Positions 59,013 to 64,000 of a stretch of 64,000 bases of DNA are shown here, in pieces (position 1 is the stretch's first letter; each line of letters starts with the position of its first letter). Position numbers and translations under genes: made by a program. This DNA comes from CAYPHY01 sp964410625. Lineage in GTDB: Bacteria; Chloroflexota; Anaerolineae; Promineifilales; Promineifilaceae. The notes beneath the pieces are model-generated. The model had not been told where the DNA came from. It did not search any database and saw nothing but the letters and a program-made list of their open reading frames with translations. The stretch is taken from positions 1 to 64,000 of the forward strand of contig CAYPHY010000020.1 in assembly GCA_964410625.1 (NCBI GenBank). Reading direction: 5' to 3'.

Positions 59013-61723
59013 TCCGCCGCCAGGAAGGGCTGGCTATCTTCGAGCTGGAAGAGCGCGTTCGCGCCTTATCAAAGGTGCGCCGTGCGGACAACGAGCCACA
59101 AGTGGATGAGTATCTACAGAGTCTCATCCAGAGCCTTGATCCGGCCGAAGCGGAACTGGTTGCCCGCAGCTTCACGACTTACTTTGAGTTGATCAATTTA
59201 GCTGAGGAGCAACAACGTGTGCGTGTCCTGCGTGAACGGGAGCGTGAAGCGCATCCGCAGCCATTGCCGGAGTCCATCGCCACGGCCATTGCCACATTGC
59301 GCCAGGCAGGCGTGGATGAATTTGAAATGGAGCGGTTGCTGGAACGATTGCATATCGAACTGGTCTTTACCGCCCATCCAACCCAGGCTAAACGGAGGAC
59401 GGTGCTGTCTAAATTGCGCCGTCTGGCTGAGGCGTTGGACGACCTGAGTACTCGTGACTTGCTCCCGGCTGAATATGAGTTATTGAAAGAGCAAATCACG
59501 GCCGAAGTCACTTTGCTCTGGCTGACTGACCGCAGCCGGACGACCAAGCCGACCGTCACCGACGAAGTACGAACCGGCCTCTACTACTTCGACATTACGC
59601 TGTGGGACGTATTGCCACAAATTTATCGCCATATGGCCGATGCGTTGGCGCAACATTATCCAAAGCTCAAGCTACCGCCCCGCTTTCTCACCTTTGGCTC
59701 CTGGATCGGCGGCGACCGGGATGGCAACCCAAATGTGACGGTGGAGGTAACGGCCGAAAGCTTGCGCCTCCATCGCGGCCTGGCTGTGGAACGCCACCGC
59801 GCGGCCGCCCGCGAGCTAGACCGTTCGTTAAGCATCTCCGAGGAGCTGGCCCCGATCAGCCCGGAAGTGAAACAGGCCGTTCCCGAAGATGATGAACTGA
59901 CCCGCCACCTGGCCTTTCTGCGCGAACGGTATCCGAATGAACCCTACCGGCTCATTGCGGCCCAGTTGAGCGCTGATTTGGCTGAAGCATCGGCCGATCA
60001 GATGGTTGCCCGGTTGCTAGGCGAGATAGAACCACCCTCACGACGGCGTACCATGCAGACGGTGTTGGAGCCGCTGGAATTGATTGATCGCACCTTGCGC
60101 GAGGGGGGGATGGAGGATGTGGCAGCGGCCGATCTCGCCCACACCTTGCGCCAGGTCAGAATCTTCGGCCTCCATGCCGCCCGCCTCGATTTGCGCCAAT
60201 ATAGCGATTACAACACTGCTGTAATAGATGAATTGCTGGGTAAGCTAGGCTGGTATGAGGGCTTTGGGGAGCTAGATGGGGCAGAACGGGCGGCCGTTCT
60301 CTCAGAGATGTTATCGCGGCCACTCCCTGATTTAACGGGGTTGGGTGAGTTATCGGCCGAAGCGCAAGAGACGCTGCAACTGTTCCAACTGATCAAGCGG
60401 GCGACCGACTATTACGGCCCGGAGTTGTTTGGCCCCTATATTGTCAGCATGACCCATGGCCCGGAAGATATTCTCGCGCCCTTGCTGCTGGCCTATTGGC
60501 ATGGCCTCTGCTTGCAACCAGAGAGCGAGCGTGAAAGCCTGACCTTTGCGCCCTTGTTTGAGACGCGCGAAGATTTACGCCTGGCCCCGGAGGTGATGAC
60601 CGCGCTGTTTGACCATCCCGCTTATGCCCCCCATCTGGAGCGTGTCGGCCGCCAACAAACGATCATGATCGGCTACTCTGACAGCAACAAAGACGCCGGT
60701 TATCTGGCGGCCAACTGGGAGCTTTATCAGGCGCAAGAGGCATTGATGAAAACTTGCCGCGAACAAGAGGTGGTGATGGCGCTTTTCCACGGCCGCGGTG
60801 GGACAATTGCGCGAGGTGGCGGCCCGGCCAATCGCGCCATTCTTGCCCAACCGCCGGGATCGGTGGGCGGCCGTATTCGCATCACCGAACAAGGGGAAGT
60901 GATTGACGAGCGCTACGGCCATCCGGCCATTGCCCGCCGCCATTTGGAGCAGGTCGTCCATGCCGTTTTGCTGGCCAGCGCGCCGGACCACTACCGTCTG
61001 TTGGCGCGGCCGAAGCCGAAATGGGCGAAGGCGATGGACGAACTGGCAGCTATCTCCTACCGCGCCTATCGCAAGCTGGTCTATGAAACGCCGGAATTGC
61101 TGACCTACTGGACACAGGCGACGCCGATGGATGAGATTAGCCAGATGCGGATTGGGTCGCGGCCGTCGCGTCGCTCAAGCGGGGCCACGTTTGAAAGTTT
61201 GCGGGCCATCCCCTGGGGCTTTAGCTGGATGCAAAGCCGTCATGGGTTGCCGGGTTGGTATGGTGTGGGGGCGGCACTGGCTGGCTATGCCACTTCAGCC
61301 AAGCGCAAACAGCGACTACAGACGATGTACCGCGACTGGCCTTTCTTCCGCAGCGTGATTGACAATGCCCAGGTGGCGTTGATCCAAGCCGATATGGGGA
61401 TTGCCCGTCTTTATGCCGGGTTGGTGGAGGAGGCGGCCGTGCGCGAACAAATCCTTGGCGAAATCGAACGGGCCTATTACGAGACCTGCAAGGCTATTTT
61501 ACAGGTGACTGACCAACGGGAACTATTGGACAATGACCCCGTGTTGAAGCGTTCGGTGCGCCGTCGCAACCCGTATGTAGACCCGCTGAACTTCATTCAG
61601 GTCAGCCTGCTCCGCCGCCTGCGCCAGCTACCTGATCAGGAAAGCGACGAAGCCAACGAGCTACGGGAAACGATTTTCCTGACGATCAATGGCATCGCGT
61701 CGGGCCTAAAGAACACGGGATAA
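58946..61723 (+). CDS. ppc: Phosphoenolpyruvate carboxylase
   Basis: A 925-residue enzyme that carboxylates PEP to oxaloacetate, refilling the citric acid cycle. VFTAHPTQAKRRTVLSKL (catalytic His), FGSWIGGDRDGNPNVT, GYSDSNKDAGYLAANW, FHGRGGTIARGGGPANRAI and the closing LKNTG are all characteristic. The start at 58946 has AAGG 8 nt upstream, contributed by the truncated GxxExxY gene. Confidence 0.98.
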   Translation: MADIQEQLSDDIHLLGDTLGRVIRRQEGLAIFELEERVRALSKVRRADNEPQVDEYLQSLIQSLDPAEAELVARSFTTYFELINLAEEQQRVRVLREREREAHPQPLPESIATAIATLRQAGVDEFEMERLLERLHIELVFTAHPTQAKRRTVLSKLRRLAEALDDLSTRDLLPAEYELLKEQITAEVTLLWLTDRSRTTKPTVTDEVRTGLYYFDITLWDVLPQIYRHMADALAQHYPKLKLPPRFLTFGSWIGGDRDGNPNVTVEVTAESLRLHRGLAVERHRAAARELDRSLSISEELAPISPEVKQAVPEDDELTRHLAFLRERYPNEPYRLIAAQLSADLAEASADQMVARLLGEIEPPSRRRTMQTVLEPLELIDRTLREGGMEDVAAADLAHTLRQVRIFGLHAARLDLRQYSDYNTAVIDELLGKLGWYEGFGELDGAERAAVLSEMLSRPLPDLTGLGELSAEAQETLQLFQLIKRATDYYGPELFGPYIVSMTHGPEDILAPLLLAYWHGLCLQPESERESLTFAPLFETREDLRLAPEVMTALFDHPAYAPHLERVGRQQTIMIGYSDSNKDAGYLAANWELYQAQEALMKTCREQEVVMALFHGRGGTIARGGGPANRAILAQPPGSVGGRIRITEQGEVIDERYGHPAIARRHLEQVVHAVLLASAPDHYRLLARPKPKWAKAMDELAAISYRAYRKLVYETPELLTYWTQATPMDEISQMRIGSRPSRRSSGATFESLRAIPWGFSWMQSRHGLPGWYGVGAALAGYATSAKRKQRLQTMYRDWPFFRSVIDNAQVALIQADMGIARLYAGLVEEAAVREQILGEIERAYYETCKAILQVTDQRELLDNDPVLKRSVRRRNPYVDPLNFIQVSLLRRLRQLPDQESDEANELRETIFLTINGIASGLKNTG

Positions 61724-61837
61724 GTTACGCGGACATTGATTCTGACAGTCCACTAATTTACACGAATCTACACGAAATAGCCTATGTGACCTGGGGGTTG
61801 GAAGCGACCATCTTGAATAGGTGATTATAATATCTGT

Positions 61838-63049
61838 ATGAATGAACAACTGCCTGTGATTGAATCGGTGCAGGATATTGCGCGGCTGGCTCAGGAGGGT
61901 TTTGCGGATTGGGCGGCGTTGGGTGATGTTAGCGTGAAGCAGAAGGGGAAGTTGCTGCTCTTTAGCTATACACCGGCTGCCCAATATGCCGGGCGGTGGA
62001 ACTTTTTGGAGCGTGTTAGTCGCGGGCTGATCATCAACCGGCAGACAGGGGAGATTGTGGCGCGGCCGTTTGATAAGTTCTTCAATTGGGGTGAAGGCGG
62101 CCGTAAAGCCCCCTACACCGCCCACATCGTCAACGTCTATGAGAAGCTCGATGGTTCGCTTGGAATTTTGTACCGTGATAACGGCTACAAGATCGCCACG
62201 CGGGGCAGCTTTCCATCTACGCCGCAGGAGGTGGAGCGCAGCTATAACGAATGGGCGCGGAAGAATGGGTTGCCGGAGCAGAGTTGGAATGAGCTTGTGC
62301 GCTATGGGGCGATGACGCAGTGGAGTACGCTGCGGAAGATGGAGTGGCAGCCACCCGCTTCGCTGGCCTCCACCTGGGCGACTGATTTCTTAAACAAGAA
62401 CCACGATTTGAGCGATTTGCCGAAGGAGTGGACGTTATTATTTGAGATCATCTATCCGCACGGCCGTATCCTGGTGGACTATGGCGAGCGAGAGGAACTG
62501 GTCTTGCTGGCCGCCCGCAACCGCTTCACCGGAGAGTACCTGCCCTTCTATCCCGATGTCTATGAAATGGCGGGACGCTATGGCTTTTCCACGCCGCGCA
62601 CCTACCATTTCAGCAACGTCACTGACATCATCGCCCAGGCGGGGCAGTTGGACTACAACCAGGAAGGGTGGGTGGTCGAGTTTTCGAATGGAGAGCGTTA
62701 CAAGATTAAGGGGGATGCGTATCTGGAGCTAAACAGGCTGGTCAGTGGCCTTTCGTTCCGCAGCACCTTACAGGCGGTGATGGAGGGGCGGGTGGAGCAG
62801 TCACGGCAATTGATCCCGGAAGAGTTCCTCGGCGAGTTTAACGGCTGGGTGGAGGCGATTGAGGCGAAGGTGGCGGAGGTCAAAGCCCAGGTCGAGCAAG
62901 CATATCAAGCTGCCCCGCAGGAGTCACGCAAGGCGTTCGCCCTCTGGGTGCAGCAAAACCATCGCGACCTGGCCCCTTATCTCTTTGCGCTGGCGGATGG
63001 ACGGCCGATTGAGCCGCTGATCTACAAAATGGCCTTCCGTGATGGTTAA
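61838..63049 (+). CDS. T4 Rnl1-like RNA ligase
   Basis: A 403-residue protein of the nucleotidyltransferase superfamily. The adenylated Lys103 lies in VYEKLDGSLGILY (motif I, KxDGS). RGLIINRQTGEIVARPFDKFFNWGE precedes it as in T4 RNA ligase 1. Motif III is LLFEIIYPHGRILVDY, motif IV EGWVVEFSNGERYKIKGDAYLEL, which also supplies motif V. T4 Rnl1 repairs tRNA cut by anticodon nucleases. No polynucleotide kinase is next to it. The convergent HNH gene overlaps its 3' end by 4 bp. It could be phage-derived or part of a repair/defence function. Confidence 0.88.
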   Translation: MNEQLPVIESVQDIARLAQEGFADWAALGDVSVKQKGKLLLFSYTPAAQYAGRWNFLERVSRGLIINRQTGEIVARPFDKFFNWGEGGRKAPYTAHIVNVYEKLDGSLGILYRDNGYKIATRGSFPSTPQEVERSYNEWARKNGLPEQSWNELVRYGAMTQWSTLRKMEWQPPASLASTWATDFLNKNHDLSDLPKEWTLLFEIIYPHGRILVDYGEREELVLLAARNRFTGEYLPFYPDVYEMAGRYGFSTPRTYHFSNVTDIIAQAGQLDYNQEGWVVEFSNGERYKIKGDAYLELNRLVSGLSFRSTLQAVMEGRVEQSRQLIPEEFLGEFNGWVEAIEAKVAEVKAQVEQAYQAAPQESRKAFALWVQQNHRDLAPYLFALADGRPIEPLIYKMAFRDG

Positions 63050-63465
63050 GATGGAGGTATGAGAAGAGCCGCCACCCGCAACAATTCGCGCTCGGCTAAA
63101 CAACTCGGCCGATTTAAACGGAGTAATGTAACAGTTGCACGCCCCTTTTGTGTCAATGGTGTGATTCGTGAGCCATCTAGTCTGAAATGCTCATTCCATT
63201 TGTCACGACGAGGATGATAAAGCGCAACCACCTGATCTTCTACGGGGTCATAAGAAGCTAGATCAGAACCCTTAAACCCGTTGCATATGGAGCATGAATA
63301 AGCAAGGTTATCAAGTTGTGAAGACCCGCCATGCTTGCGAGCAATGATATGATCGATCTCGTGAGCTGCAAAGCTGAACTGTTCAGGAATGAGACAGTAT
63401 TCGCAACGAAAACTGGCACGTTCAGCCACTAGCTGGCGAATATCTGCTGGAACCTTACTGCTCAT
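63046..63465 (-). CDS. HNH endonuclease
   Basis: A 139-residue HNH nuclease. Zinc cysteines are CEYC and CSIC, and the HNH core is HEIDHIIARKHGGSSQLDNLAYSCSICNGFKGSDLASYD. It overlaps the preceding small gene by 11 bp (ATGAGCAGTAA), so the two are co-translated. Such HNH proteins are found in defence, mobile and housekeeping roles; nothing here decides it. Confidence 0.88.
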   Translation of the reverse strand: MSSKVPADIRQLVAERASFRCEYCLIPEQFSFAAHEIDHIIARKHGGSSQLDNLAYSCSICNGFKGSDLASYDPVEDQVVALYHPRRDKWNEHFRLDGSRITPLTQKGRATVTLLRLNRPSCLAERELLRVAALLIPPS

Positions 63466-63814
63466 TCAATCGTAAATAAGCTCTCGCCTTGGCCATGCGA
63501 ACGAGATGTTCCAAATACTGAAACTGTTCCCACTCTACTTCTTCTTCTGGGCTTAACCCCCGATCGCGGTTTTTTTCAAGCAATTCGCTGATTCGCTCCT
63601 GGAGGGATGTTGAAGGGCGCAGTGCCAAAACATCTTCTGGGGAAGGCAAATTAGCCAGAAACTCTAACACATCGGCTGCACCAGTGAATTGCAACTCATC
63701 GGCCGCGTCCATTTGTCGTAACCCAAGCTCCAAAATTTGCGGCAACTCATCCGCTCGATTGCTTAAGCGATCAGCTAGCTCACTCGGTACTTGAATGGTA
63801 ATAGGCGACAACAT
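63455..63814 (-). CDS. Small protein coupled to the HNH nuclease
   Basis: A 119-residue acidic, helical protein. The start ITIQVPSELADRLSNRADELPQILELGL resembles a ribbon-helix-helix strand and helix pair. The middle and end contain EEEVEWEQFQYLEHLVRMAKARAYLRL. It lies immediately before the HNH gene, as an antitoxin or regulator might. I do not recognise a named family. Confidence 0.65.
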   Translation of the reverse strand: MLSPITIQVPSELADRLSNRADELPQILELGLRQMDAADELQFTGAADVLEFLANLPSPEDVLALRPSTSLQERISELLEKNRDRGLSPEEEVEWEQFQYLEHLVRMAKARAYLRLNEQ

Positions 63815-64000
63815 AAAGCTATTATATCCGAAATAGTTTCTTTACAGTACAGCTAGATACAAATCCCCATTTTGACTTTGGGTTAACGAACATTCACGCC
63901 TTCTTCACCACATCGGCCGTCCCTTTGGGTGTAGGATGTGAGTCCATTTCGGCCGACCGAGCCGATAGTCAATAACTTTGCAACGAATTAACGCGAATTA

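Noticed and set aside
61838..63814. Prophage remnant around the RNA ligase and HNH genes
   Set aside because: No integrase, terminase, structural gene or attachment repeat was seen; two phage-like enzymes are not enough.
63815..64000. Partial gene at the right edge
   Set aside because: No frame with a start, ribosome binding site or motif could be supported in this stretch.

Overview
The window looks like a chromosomal segment of a Chloroflexota bacterium, probably Anaerolineae-like. This is an inference from gene content, not from a marker gene. The clues are F420 biosynthesis genes (cofC, cofD), two tandem ferredoxin-dependent 2-oxoacid oxidoreductases, several large P-loop/STAND ATPases, moderately high GC, a very frequent CGGCCG word, and many intergenic inverted repeats. 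No rRNA, tRNA, CRISPR array, transposase or phage structural gene was seen.

Layout. (1) 1-3000, minus strand: aspartase/fumarase family lyase, two-cluster ferredoxin, Fe/Mn superoxide dismutase. (2) 3100-11900, plus strand: a catabolic cluster with a GntR/UTRA regulator, YgeY-like M20 hydrolase, YgeW-like carbamoyltransferase, a frameshifted four-helix-bundle gene, carbamate kinase, a DUF433/PIN-like toxin-antitoxin pair, a threonine-synthase-like PLP enzyme, a shortened GNAT and a second PLP enzyme. It resembles the ygeW-ygeX-ygeY-yqeA region used in anaerobic purine/ureide breakdown. (3) 12100-16000: a subtilisin-like protease, then rph-cofD-cofC on the minus strand. (4) 16000-31000: the most unusual block. 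Five P-loop ATPase genes (one membrane-anchored, one with an apparent OmpR-type winged helix at its C-terminus, one a large STAND-like protein with a TPR-like tail) lead into a radical SAM/SPASM enzyme whose N-terminus carries two copies of DCACPDKAF. Small membrane proteins and an SPFH-like protein follow. This is the best candidate for an undescribed system. (5) 31000-46050: thioesterase, beta-lactamase-fold hydrolase, penicillin acylase family protein, prepilin peptidase, GNAT plus menC/N-acylamino acid racemase, proC, L,D-transpeptidase, SDR, alpha-oxoamine synthase, thiolase, enoyl-CoA hydratase. (6) 46190-49400, minus strand: a class A PBP-like protein that has lost its catalytic motifs, coupled to a TumE/TumA-like pair. 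(7) 49400-57400: a FadR-type regulator, a CBS protein and two consecutive 2-oxoacid:ferredoxin oxidoreductases, the first with a CBS pair fused to its beta subunit. (8) 57500-64000: Uma2 nuclease, NUDIX, PEP carboxylase, T4 Rnl1-like RNA ligase, HNH nuclease and a small partner.

Repeats shape the intergenic space. Most long gaps hold hairpins built from degenerate 7-10 bp units followed by their reverse complement, in several sequence families. Others are short palindromes (AGAAACCGGGTTTCT, CGCGATTTGGCAAATCGCG). Several run into gene ends and appear to have altered starts, C-termini or reading frames.

How the genes may work together: the ferredoxin at 1838 and the two oxidoreductases at 50806-57386 could share electrons in 2-oxoacid metabolism, with PEP carboxylase, thiolase and enoyl-CoA hydratase as surrounding central metabolism. 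The 3-12 kb cluster would release ammonia, carbamoyl phosphate and ATP from nitrogen-rich substrates.
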